From NCBI RefSeq assembly GCF_900108335.1, contig NZ_FNVT01000001.1, positions 860,977 through 924,976 of the forward strand: a stretch of DNA of 64,000 nucleotides, in the 5' to 3' direction. Under the pieces are notes generated by a model that was given only the letters and a program-made list of their open reading frames with translations, had not been told where the DNA came from and did not search any database. The stretch's first letter is position 1. Every line of letters starts with the position of its first letter. Position numbers and translations under genes: made by a program. This document shows, piece after piece, positions 1 through 10,801 of the stretch. Source of the DNA: Nonomuraea solani (GTDB lineage: Bacteria > Actinomycetota > Actinomycetes > Streptosporangiales > Streptosporangiaceae).

Positions 1-138
1 ATCCCGATCCATTGGGGCTTCGTCGGCATCACCACCGGTCAGCACTGGCTGGCCAACGCCCTCACGCCGTTCGTGGGGGACGCCAGCGCACGGACGCCGG
101 AGTACAAGGCGTTCCTGGTCAACATCGAGAAGCTCTGA
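1..138 (+). CDS. formate dehydrogenase major (catalytic) subunit, C-terminal fragment
   Basis: The window opens inside this gene; only the last 45 residues are visible, so the molybdenum and active-site region cannot be inspected. The tail (NALTPFVGDA followed by TPEYKAFLVNIEK) matches the C-terminus of FDH-N/FDH-O type catalytic subunits, molybdopterin enzymes that oxidise formate to carbon dioxide. Its TGA overlaps the ATG of the next gene (TGATG), so translation is probably coupled. The next genes encode FdhE, an iron-sulfur subunit and an NrfD-type anchor, which supports the assignment. Whether the enzyme uses selenocysteine or cysteine cannot be told from this fragment. Confidence 0.85.
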   Translation: MPIHWGFVGITTGQHWLANALTPFVGDASARTPEYKAFLVNIEKL

Positions 139-884
139 TGTACGGGCGGGAGCGGGCCTTGGAGCTGCGGGAACGCTACCCGCACGCGTCCGAGATCATG
201 GCCCTGTACGTGGCGCTGACGCGAGTATGGGAGTCCGCCCCGCCGCGGGCGCCGCTGGAGTGGGCGGGAAAGAACCTCCTGCCGCGCGTCATGTCCGCCA
301 CCGTGACCTCGGGGCCGCCCCCGCTCGCCGAGGCCATGCGCACGGCCGAGCCGGGAGACGGGCCTGGGCTGCTGGCCGCGTGGCTGGCGGACGAGGAGCT
401 CACCCCGGTCGAGCGCTACCTGGCCCGCGCCACCATGCGCGTCGTCCCCCTCGAACCAGGAAAGGGCGGCGCGGCCGGGCGCTGCCCCGAGTGCGGCGGC
501 CCGCCGCAGGTCAGCTTCCGGCAGGCGAGCGACGACCCCCTGGTCAGCGCCCGCCGCATGCTCGCCTGCGCCAAGTGCCCCCACGAGTGGAACTTCTCCG
601 CCACCACCTGCCCGGCCTGCGGCGAGAGCGCTAAACGCACGGTCCACGCCGAACCGGCGGCGGGGCCCGCGCGGGTCGGCAGGAAAGCCCCCGGCGAAGC
701 GTCGGTGTTCCCGCACCTGCGCGCCGAGTCCTGCGAGAGCTGCCACCGCTACCTGATCGACGTCGACCTCGGCCGCGACCCGAGGGCGGTGCCGCAGGTC
801 GACGAGCTGGCCGCGGTGCCCATCGACCTGCACCTGGCCGACCAGGGCTACACCAAGATCACGCCCAACCTGATGGGGTTCTGA
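138..884 (+). CDS. fdhE: FdhE family formate dehydrogenase accessory protein
   Basis: A 248-residue protein resembling FdhE, a cytoplasmic, rubredoxin-like factor needed for maturation of Tat-exported formate dehydrogenase. Four CxxC pairs are visible (C116/C119, C144/C147, C158/C161, C199/C202), the metal-binding knuckles of the family. The end, YTKITPNLMGF, is a typical FdhE terminus. I start it at the ATG that overlaps the preceding stop; a frame extension to position 12 would read through the neighbouring gene and is not credible. The gene sits between the catalytic and iron-sulfur subunit genes, so it is made together with its client. Confidence 0.85.
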   Translation: MYGRERALELRERYPHASEIMALYVALTRVWESAPPRAPLEWAGKNLLPRVMSATVTSGPPPLAEAMRTAEPGDGPGLLAAWLADEELTPVERYLARATMRVVPLEPGKGGAAGRCPECGGPPQVSFRQASDDPLVSARRMLACAKCPHEWNFSATTCPACGESAKRTVHAEPAAGPARVGRKAPGEASVFPHLRAESCESCHRYLIDVDLGRDPRAVPQVDELAAVPIDLHLADQGYTKITPNLMGF

Positions 885-885
885 G

Positions 886-1698
886 ATGCCGCACATCACA
901 CCGGGCCAGGCGTACGGGTTCTTCACCGACACCAGCGTGTGCATCGGCTGCAAGGCATGCGAGGTGGCCTGCAAGCAGTGGAACCAGTTGGAGGGCCACG
1001 CCCCGTCGTTCCTGGACGGGTTCGACAACACCGGCAGGCTCGACGGTGAGACCTGGCGCCACGTGCAGTTCCACGACAACGTCCCCGACGAGAGCGTCAC
1101 CACGGGCAACGGCAAGGCGTGGCTGATGATGTCGGACGTCTGCAAGCACTGCAAAGAGGCCAGTTGCATGGAGGTCTGCCCGACGAACGCGATCATCCGT
1201 ACCGAGTTCGACACGGTCTTCATCCAGCCCGACGTCTGCAACGGCTGCCGCGACTGCATCGCGGCCTGCCCGTACGACGTCATCGGCACCAGCGAGACGA
1301 CCGGCATCGCGCAGAAGTGCACGCTCTGCTACGACCGCCTCCAGAACGACATGACCCCCGCCTGCGCCAAGGCCTGCCCCACCGAGTCGATCCAGTTCGG
1401 CCCCGTCTCCGAACTGCGCGCGACGGCCGCCGAGCGGCTGCGGACCCTGCACGCCCAGGGCGTCACCCAGGCCCGGCTCTACGGGCACGACGAGAAGGTG
1501 TACGGCGGCCTCAACGCGTTCTTCCTGCTCATGGACGAACCGGAGAAATACCGCCTCCCGGACGAACGCAACGCCGTCCTGCCCAGCCGCAACAACGCGA
1601 GCGGCTACCTGACCGCCGCCGTCACGGCCGTGCTCGGCGTGCTCGGCGGCCTGATCGCGCTGCGCCGCCGCAAGGAGAAAGTGGAAGCCGATGGATGA
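886..1698 (+). CDS. formate dehydrogenase iron-sulfur (beta) subunit
   Basis: A 270-residue electron-transfer subunit. Sixteen cysteines fall in four ferredoxin groups (C19/22/25/29, C86/89/94/98, C118/121/124/128 and C145/148/160/164), the pattern of four [4Fe-4S] clusters in FdnH/HybA-type subunits that carry electrons from the catalytic subunit to the membrane anchor. A single hydrophobic segment near residues 240-258 followed by a basic tail (RRRKEK) is the usual C-terminal membrane anchor. The start lies one base after the fdhE stop. Its end overlaps the next gene by eight bases, so the operon is compact. It has no signal peptide of its own, as expected for a partner carried by a Tat-exported catalytic subunit. 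Confidence 0.9.
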   Translation: MPHITPGQAYGFFTDTSVCIGCKACEVACKQWNQLEGHAPSFLDGFDNTGRLDGETWRHVQFHDNVPDESVTTGNGKAWLMMSDVCKHCKEASCMEVCPTNAIIRTEFDTVFIQPDVCNGCRDCIAACPYDVIGTSETTGIAQKCTLCYDRLQNDMTPACAKACPTESIQFGPVSELRATAAERLRTLHAQGVTQARLYGHDEKVYGGLNAFFLLMDEPEKYRLPDERNAVLPSRNNASGYLTAAVTAVLGVLGGLIALRRRKEKVEADG

Positions 1699-2593
1699 GG
1701 TCCAGCATTTCGCCGGCCCGCCGGACTGGCTCTGGTACATCCTGTTCTACTTCTTCCTCGCGGGCCTGTCCGGCGGCTCGTACGTGCTGGCCACCCTGCT
1801 CAGACTGCGCAACGCGCCCGGGGACGAGCCGATGGCCAGGATCGGCCTCTACATCGCGTTCCCGCCGATGCTCATCGCGCCGCTGCTGCTCGCCCTCGAC
1901 CTCGGGCAGCCGCTGCGGTTCTGGCACATGCTGATCAACACGACGCCGGGCAACCCGGGGCTCAACTTCAAGTACTGGTCGCCGATGTCGATCGGGGCGT
2001 GGGCGCTGGTCGTGTTCGGGGCGATCACCACGGTGTCGTTCGCGGCGGCCCTCGTGCGCGACGGCAAGATCCGCCTGCCGCTCGTCGTCCGGCTGGACAA
2101 CCGGCTGTTCAACGTGGCCGGCTCGCTGTTCGGGCTGTTCATCGCGGGCTACACGGGCGTGCTGCTGTCGGTGTCGAACCAGCCGGTGTGGAGCGACACG
2201 TGGGCGCTGGGCGGCCTCTTCCTGGCCTCGGGCCTCGCGGGGTCGGCCGCGCTGATGCTGCTGCTGGCCCGCTACCGCCCCGACGCGGGCCCGAGCACCC
2301 CGATGCTTTCGGTCTCGGAGCGCCTGTACTCCCTGCTCGAACTGGCCCTCATCGTGGCGTTCGCGCTGACGCTGCTCACGGCCGGCACCGAGGACATCGT
2401 CTTCGCCCTGCCCTGGCTGCCGCTGTGGGCCGTGGCCCTCGCCGGCCTGGTCCCCGGCCTGTACGGCCTGGCCACCGAACGCCTGTCCGCCGGTGGCGCG
2501 GTGGCCCTGCGTCAGCCCGTCGCGCTGTCGCTGCTGGTCCTGGCCGGGGTGCTGGCTCTGCGGGCCGCCATCATCTTCAGCGTCCAGCTCTGA
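1691..2593 (+). CDS. nrfD: NrfD/PsrC-like integral membrane subunit of formate dehydrogenase
   Basis: A 300-residue polytopic membrane protein with about eight to nine hydrophobic helices. It resembles NrfD/PsrC quinone-interacting anchors. Near the N-terminus it has the characteristic stretch LAGLSGGSYVLA, and later LLLALDLGQPLRFWHM, both typical of the family. It would replace a cytochrome b type gamma subunit and pass electrons from the iron-sulfur subunit to menaquinone. It overlaps the iron-sulfur subunit gene and is the last gene of the operon. No clear terminator follows before the convergent HxlR gene. Confidence 0.85.
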   Translation: MDEVQHFAGPPDWLWYILFYFFLAGLSGGSYVLATLLRLRNAPGDEPMARIGLYIAFPPMLIAPLLLALDLGQPLRFWHMLINTTPGNPGLNFKYWSPMSIGAWALVVFGAITTVSFAAALVRDGKIRLPLVVRLDNRLFNVAGSLFGLFIAGYTGVLLSVSNQPVWSDTWALGGLFLASGLAGSAALMLLLARYRPDAGPSTPMLSVSERLYSLLELALIVAFALTLLTAGTEDIVFALPWLPLWAVALAGLVPGLYGLATERLSAGGAVALRQPVALSLLVLAGVLALRAAIIFSVQL

Positions 2594-2678
2594 CCAGGGT
2601 CTCGACCAGGAGGGAGACGAGCCGGTCGTTGTCCACGCCGTCGAGCACGTCGATGGGCTCGATCGACGTTAACCACAT
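2577..2678 (-). pseudogene. possible gene remnant between nrfD and the HxlR gene
   Basis: On the minus strand an ATG frame of 33 codons reads EPIDVLDGVDNDRLVSLLV in its middle and stops with TGA inside nrfD. The codons are typical of this genome (G or C in third positions) and the peptide looks like the amphipathic C-terminus of a real protein. It has no visible ribosome binding site, however, and I do not recognise the family. It may be the 3-prime remnant of a decayed gene, or chance. Confidence 0.2.
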
Positions 2679-2718
2679 AACGGTCAGTCCACAAGTCTGC
2701 CCAGGTAGGGCGGCTTGA

Positions 2719-3075
2719 CTAGCAGGGGTCGGCGGGCCCCAAGTGTGCCTCTGCCCAGCTGGAGATCTGTTCGAGGGCGGGCATGAGCGCCCGGCCGCTC
2801 TCGGTCAGCTCGTAGGAGACGGTGACGGGCGGGCCTTCGTCCACGGTGCGGGCGATCAGGCCCTCTTTGGTCAGCTCGGACAGCCGGTCGGACAGCACCG
2901 AGTCGCTGAGCCCCTCGATCGCGCGCGACAGCTCACGGAACCCGGCCGGCGCCACGCTCAGGCCGCCGAGCACGACCGCGCTCCAGCGTTTGCCGAGGAT
3001 CGTGAAGGCCCGTGTCAGCGCCGCGTTGCTGCGCTCGCACTGTTCGACGTCGTGTCGCGCGGGAGCCTTCGGCAT
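2719..3075 (-). CDS. HxlR family transcriptional regulator
   Basis: A 118-residue winged-helix regulator of the HxlR family, which often respond to redox or electrophile stress. Visible family features are an N-terminal cysteine (C12), the helix AFTILGKRWSAVVLGGL, the recognition segment FRELSRAIEGLSDSVLSDRL, and a wing with YELTESG. It is divergent from the flavoprotein gene at 3169. This arrangement is usual for HxlR proteins that control a neighbouring oxidoreductase. The 93-base intergenic region holds a direct repeat that may be its operator. Confidence 0.88.
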   Translation of the reverse strand: MPKAPARHDVEQCERSNAALTRAFTILGKRWSAVVLGGLSVAPAGFRELSRAIEGLSDSVLSDRLSELTKEGLIARTVDEGPPVTVSYELTESGRALMPALEQISSWAEAHLGPADPC

Positions 3076-3100
3076 GCCTCCAGACTAGTCGAAAAATTGC

Positions 3101-3156
3101 CGCTTTGATTTTAGAAGCGAATATGCATAACCTAGCGACATCTGCATTGCTAGCGA
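3101..3156. promoter_or_regulatory. candidate HxlR operator region in the divergent promoter
   Basis: The AT-richer gap between the HxlR and flavoprotein genes contains CGCTT (3101-3105) and AAGCG (3115-3119) as a short inverted repeat. It also holds an imperfect direct repeat, TGCATAACCTAGCGA (3124-3138) and TGCATTGCTAGCGA (3143-3156). The second copy runs into the ribosome binding site of the flavoprotein gene. Binding by the adjacent HxlR protein is inferred from position only. Confidence 0.4.
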
Positions 3157-3168
3157 GGAGAGTCTCTG

Positions 3169-4275
3169 ATGATCGAAAAGGCCGGTACGCGCCCGAGTGT
3201 CGTAGTGCTCGGGGGCGGCTACGGCGGCATGTTCGTCGCCAAGCTGCTCGACGACGTGGCCGACGTGACGCTCGTCGACCCGAACGAGGCGTTCATGCAC
3301 AACCTGGCGTCGCTGCGGGCGCTGGTCGAGCCGGAGTGGCTGGACCGGATCTTCTTCCCCTACCGCCACCTGCTGGTCAACGGGCGTTTCCTGCGGGACA
3401 GCGCCGTCGCCGTGGACGGCCGGCACGTGACGCTCGCCTCGGGGGAGACGCTCGAACCCGACTACCTGGTGCTCGCGACGGGCTCGGCGTACCCGTTCCC
3501 TGCCAAGACCGACAAGCCGGACACGGAGTCCACCAAGGCCGCCGTCCGGGCCGCCCACGAGGTGCTGGCCGGCGCCGAACGCGTGCTCCTGGTCGGCGCC
3601 GGGCCCGTCGGGCTCGAACTCGCCGGCGAGATCAAGGCGTCGTTCCCCGGCAAGCACGTCACCATCGCCGACGTGGCCCCCGACATCCTGACGGGGCCGT
3701 ACGCGCAGGAGCTCCGCGACGAGCTGCGCGGGCAGCTCACCGAGCTGGGCGTGGAGCTCAAGCTCGGCAGCCCGCTGCGCGAGCTCCCCAGCGCGCCGCC
3801 CGCCACGGCCGCGTCCATCGCGATCGCCACCGAGGCGGGGGAGAAGCTGACCGCCGACGTCTGGTACCGGTGCTTCGGCGTCGCCCCCCGCACCGACTAC
3901 CTGCGCGGCACACTGGCTCGGGCCCGGGACGACCAGGGTCGCCTGGCCGTGGACGGGCTGCTGCGGGTCCAGGGCCAGGAGCGGGTCTTCGCGATCGGTG
4001 ACATCTCCGACGCCGATCGCGACATGGCCGGGTTCGCCCGCATGCAGGGCGAGCTGCTCGCGGCCAACCTGCGCGCGACGATCACCGGCGAGGGGGAGAC
4101 GGTCGCGTACGAGCGGCAGCCGGCGCTGATCCTGGTCCCGCTCGGGCCCGAGGGCGGCGACGGCCAGTTGCCGGGGCAGACGCTCATCGGCCGCGAGATG
4201 GCCTCCCAGATCAAGGGCGAACACCTGATGGTGGACAGCGCGGCAGCCCTCTTCACCGTCCCCGACCCGGCTTGA
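3169..4275 (+). CDS. NAD(P)/FAD-dependent oxidoreductase, NDH-2/AIF-like
   Basis: A 368-residue pyridine nucleotide-disulfide oxidoreductase class flavoprotein. An N-terminal FAD-binding GGGYGG motif (about residues 15-20) is followed by a second dinucleotide-binding site, LVGAGPVGLELAGE (about residues 142-156), and the flavin-contacting FAIGDISD near residue 278. There is no membrane helix or redox-active CxxC pair. It therefore resembles type II NADH dehydrogenases or AIF-like oxidoreductases rather than thioredoxin reductase. The ATG is preceded by GAGGAG at good spacing. It is divergently transcribed from an HxlR gene that probably controls it. The substrate is unknown. Confidence 0.8.
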   Translation: MIEKAGTRPSVVVLGGGYGGMFVAKLLDDVADVTLVDPNEAFMHNLASLRALVEPEWLDRIFFPYRHLLVNGRFLRDSAVAVDGRHVTLASGETLEPDYLVLATGSAYPFPAKTDKPDTESTKAAVRAAHEVLAGAERVLLVGAGPVGLELAGEIKASFPGKHVTIADVAPDILTGPYAQELRDELRGQLTELGVELKLGSPLRELPSAPPATAASIAIATEAGEKLTADVWYRCFGVAPRTDYLRGTLARARDDQGRLAVDGLLRVQGQERVFAIGDISDADRDMAGFARMQGELLAANLRATITGEGETVAYERQPALILVPLGPEGGDGQLPGQTLIGREMASQIKGEHLMVDSAAALFTVPDPA

Positions 4276-4354
4276 GGGACCAGGGTTCCACGAGGGGTAA
4301 ATCAGGGACGATCACCGATGAGAAGGCCCGGGCCGGTCGGGCATCGTGGAAGGC

Positions 4355-4996
4355 ATGAACCCCGCGACCCGTCTGGCCCAGCTCTCTTTCAGCGCCGGCC
4401 CCGCCGCCCTGCTCGCCGGTTGGCTTCTCATGCGTCCGATCGAGGGCGGCCTCGTGCCCGGCCCCTGGTGGACGGCCGCGCATGTGGCCTGGCTGGCCGG
4501 TTTCGCGATGTGCGGCATCATGGCCCTGGCCATGCGCGGGCTGGCCGGACCGGTGACGGGCGGCCGCCGGGTGGCGGTGGAGGCGCTGACGGGGGTGGCG
4601 TTGTTCGGCGTCGCCGCCAACGTCACCCAGATGGTCATCGACCTGTACGCCGGGTTCACCGCCGTGGACCGTGAGGGGATGCGGGCGCTGTACGAGCAGG
4701 TCAAGGGCTTCCTGGGGGTCGAGCCGGTGATCTACGGTCTCGGGTCGCAACTCTTCTACGGCGCCCTGCTCGCGCTCGCCGTCCTGCTGGCGGTGCTGCG
4801 CCGGGCCACGGCCGTCAGCGCCGCCGTCACCGTCTCGGGCGTGGTGCTGCTGGTGGTGGCGACGTTCCAGGACGGAAGAAATTCGGAGCTGGTGGCGCTG
4901 GGCATGGCGGTCATGTGGCTGGGCACGCTCCTGCTGGGCCGGGGCTCGTCCACCGGCGGCCCCGGCCTGGGCGCCGCCACCCCGTCCCGCGCCTGA
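4355..4996 (+). CDS. hypothetical integral membrane protein
   Basis: About 213 residues with roughly six hydrophobic helices and short loops; a conserved-looking segment FGVAANVTQMVIDLYAG sits in the middle. I do not recognise the family. The start is uncertain: ATG at 4355 or GTG at 4346, and neither has a well-spaced ribosome binding site. It stands alone after the flavoprotein gene, with a 79-base gap, and its stop is three bases from the convergent kinase gene end. It looks chromosomally encoded, with codon use like its neighbours. Confidence 0.6.
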   Translation: MNPATRLAQLSFSAGPAALLAGWLLMRPIEGGLVPGPWWTAAHVAWLAGFAMCGIMALAMRGLAGPVTGGRRVAVEALTGVALFGVAANVTQMVIDLYAGFTAVDREGMRALYEQVKGFLGVEPVIYGLGSQLFYGALLALAVLLAVLRRATAVSAAVTVSGVVLLVVATFQDGRNSELVALGMAVMWLGTLLLGRGSSTGGPGLGAATPSRA

Positions 4997-4999
4997 CCG

Positions 5000-8389
<3,390 letters not shown>

Positions 8390-8423
8390 ACAGGGTGGGA
8401 CGATACTCGCGGCGCGGAAGTTG

Positions 8424-9800
8424 CTACACGCGCTCGCCGTTGACCCACACGTCGCGTAAGACGAACCCGGTCACATCGGTCACCACGTCGGCCTCGGTCA
8501 TCTCCGTGAAGACGCTGTTCGTCACCCGCACGCCCCTGATCGGGTTGCCCGGGTTGCCGACCAGGTAGAACGCCCTGGGCGCCCGCTCGGCCCGCAACCC
8601 CCGGATGTCGATGTCGCCGACATACGGGAAATAGGGCCCGGTGTGCTTGTTCTCGTAGTTGAGTGCCACCTCGACGACCGCGTCGGCCGCCTGCCCCACC
8701 CTGATGTCCCGGAAGTAGAGGTCCCTGACGTAGCCGCCCCGTTCCGGGTTGGTCTTGATCCGGATCGCGCGTTCCAGCCGGGTGCTGCTCATCTCGCAGT
8801 CCCACGCGAACACCCAGCGCACGCCGCCGGTCGTCTCACTGCCGGCCGTCACGCCGCCGTTGCCGTCGCGCATCACGCACCCGGTCACCAGGATGTTCAT
8901 GGACGGCGCGTTCACCCGGCGGCCGTCGGCGTTCTTGCCCGCCTTGATCGCCACGCAGTCGTCGCCGGTGTCGAACACGCACCGCTCGATCAGCACGTCC
9001 ACGCACGACTCCGGGTCGCAGCCGTCGTTGTTGGGGCCGCGCGGGCTGTCCACCGTGACCTCCCTGATGGTCACGTTGGCGCACAGGACCGGGTGGATGT
9101 TCCACATCGGCGAGTCCTTGACCGTCACGCCCTCGATGAGGACGTTGCGGCACCGGTAGAGCTGGATGAGGTTCGGCCGCAGGTAGTGGCCCTCGCCGAA
9201 GACCCGCTCGGCCACCGGCACGCCCTGCTCGGCCAGGCTCGCCAGCAGCTTCTTGTCGGGCCCCTCCGACGGCGCGGGGTCGCTCGACCAGTCCCACCAG
9301 TGGGTGGCGTCCGCCTGGCCGTCGATGGTGCCCCTGCCGGTGATGGCGACGTTGGTCCGGCCGTGGGCGTAGATGAACGGGGAGTAGTTCATCAGCTCGA
9401 TGCCCTCGTACCGGGTGAAGACGGCCGGCAGGTAGTCGGCGGGATCGCGGCTGAACCTGAGGGTCGCGCCCTCCTCCAGGTGCAGGTCGACGTTGTCGGC
9501 CAGGTGGACGGCGCCGGTCAGGTACGTCCCCGCCGGCACCAGCACGCGCCCGCCGCCCGCCGCCGCGCACGCCTCGATGGCCTGCCTGAAGGCGTCAGTG
9601 CACTTCACCGTCCCGTCGCCGACGGCGCCGTACGAGGTGACCGGGAACTTGCGGCCGGGGAAGCGCGGCGGCCGGATCCGCCGCCTGATCTGCGGCACCC
9701 GGCTCCACGCCGAGCCGGCCGCCTCGGCGCGGCCGGCCATCGGCACGGTGAGCAGCCCGCCCGCGGCCGCGGCGAGGAACCTGCGACGAGACGCTTGCAT
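8424..9800 (-). CDS. Tat-exported GH28 polygalacturonase-like enzyme
   Basis: A glycoside hydrolase family 28 parallel beta-helix of 458 residues that hydrolyses galacturonic acid or rhamnogalacturonan linkages. Canonical GH28 motifs are present in order: NNDGCDPES, GDDCVAIKAG, the GGVTAGSETTGG block and RIKT. The N-terminus has a twin-arginine motif (ASRRRFL) followed by an Ala-rich core, so it is exported folded. I choose the internal ATG at 9800 because AAGGAG lies just upstream; the ATG at 9815 overlaps the preceding stop and lacks one. It is the fourth gene of the GH29-GH78-GH43-like-GH28 operon. A cytoplasmic GH28 occurs at 34915. Confidence 0.9.
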   Translation of the reverse strand: MQASRRRFLAAAAGGLLTVPMAGRAEAAGSAWSRVPQIRRRIRPPRFPGRKFPVTSYGAVGDGTVKCTDAFRQAIEACAAAGGGRVLVPAGTYLTGAVHLADNVDLHLEEGATLRFSRDPADYLPAVFTRYEGIELMNYSPFIYAHGRTNVAITGRGTIDGQADATHWWDWSSDPAPSEGPDKKLLASLAEQGVPVAERVFGEGHYLRPNLIQLYRCRNVLIEGVTVKDSPMWNIHPVLCANVTIREVTVDSPRGPNNDGCDPESCVDVLIERCVFDTGDDCVAIKAGKNADGRRVNAPSMNILVTGCVMRDGNGGVTAGSETTGGVRWVFAWDCEMSSTRLERAIRIKTNPERGGYVRDLYFRDIRVGQAADAVVEVALNYENKHTGPYFPYVGDIDIRGLRAERAPRAFYLVGNPGNPIRGVRVTNSVFTEMTEADVVTDVTGFVLRDVWVNGERV

Positions 9801-9811
9801 CGATGTCTCCT

Positions 9812-10801
9812 TCATGACCGGGCCACGGAGATCCCGCGCCGTTCCACCAGCGTGTGCTCGCCCACCTGGTACGGCTCCACCCGCCGCACCGCCGTGTAGA
9901 AGTGGTGCAGCCGGCCGTCGCGGGAGACGACGGCGGGCTTGTGCGCGTAGGTGTCGTCCACCGAGCCGGGCGGCCCCACGTCCACGAGGATCTCGTCGCT
10001 CTTCTCCCAGGTCAGCAGGTCACGCGAGACCGCGAACCCCTCCCTGGCCCGGCCGTCGAACGAGAGGCCGAAGTAGAACATCACCCACCAGTCGCCGTCC
10101 CGCAGCACGCACGGGTCGGAGGCGAAGCGCTCGTCGAACGCGCCAGGGCCGCCGTTCGGCACCACCGGCGTCTCCCGCGGGCGCTCCCAGTGCTCCAGGT
10201 CGGGGGAGACCGCGTAGCCGATCTGCTCGCGCCAGCCGTCGTAGGTGCGGTTCTTGGCGTTGTAGAAGCAGTAGTAGAGGCCGCCGTACCGCATCAGCCA
10301 CGACTTGTAGAGGCCGCCGCGCTCCCACGCGCCCCCGTCGCGCGGGTGCAGCACCGAGCCGGTGTCCCTCCAGGTCCGCAGGTCGTCGCTGACGCAGAAC
10401 CCGATGATCGCCGCGCCCGCCTCCATGCCCGGCTCGGGATAGGCGTGGTACGTGCCCACCGCCCGCCCGTCCAGCCAGGTCACCTGGCCGTCGGAGCCGA
10501 GCCGGTCGTCGCGGACGATCGAGGTCAGGGCGGCGTTGTAGCGGCGGTACGGGTGATCGGGGTCGCGCGCCAGGATCACCTCGCCCGGGCTCCACGATTC
10601 GAGGTCCTTCGAACGGCTCAGCGCGGTCTGGTAGCCGGTCCCGTCGAAGCCGACGTACGTCATCAGGTATTCGCCGCCGTCGGAGCACACGAACGGGCAG
10701 TCCACGAACAGGCCGTCGAAGCGGCCCGGCTCCCGCGACGGCCCGACCAGCAGCCGCCCGTCCTTGTACGGGGTCCTGATCGCGGCGGGGTCGTAGGTCA
10801 T
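9812..10801 (-). CDS. GH43/GH130-like five-bladed beta-propeller glycosidase
   Basis: A 329-residue protein without signal peptide, built of repeating blade motifs such as SRSKDLESW, VSDDLRTWRD, VSPDLEHWE and VSRDLLTWE. These mark the GH32/43/68/130 beta-propeller fold. An acidic residue in FVDCPFVC is a candidate catalytic base, but I cannot assign the family or the full catalytic set with certainty. In a pectin locus, arabinosidase or galactosidase activity is likely. The ATG overlaps the stop of the GH78 gene (ATGA), so it is translationally coupled. A longer frame upstream would overlap GH78 heavily and is rejected. Confidence 0.75.
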   Translation of the reverse strand: MTYDPAAIRTPYKDGRLLVGPSREPGRFDGLFVDCPFVCSDGGEYLMTYVGFDGTGYQTALSRSKDLESWSPGEVILARDPDHPYRRYNAALTSIVRDDRLGSDGQVTWLDGRAVGTYHAYPEPGMEAGAAIIGFCVSDDLRTWRDTGSVLHPRDGGAWERGGLYKSWLMRYGGLYYCFYNAKNRTYDGWREQIGYAVSPDLEHWERPRETPVVPNGGPGAFDERFASDPCVLRDGDWWVMFYFGLSFDGRAREGFAVSRDLLTWEKSDEILVDVGPPGSVDDTYAHKPAVVSRDGRLHHFYTAVRRVEPYQVGEHTLVERRGISVARS

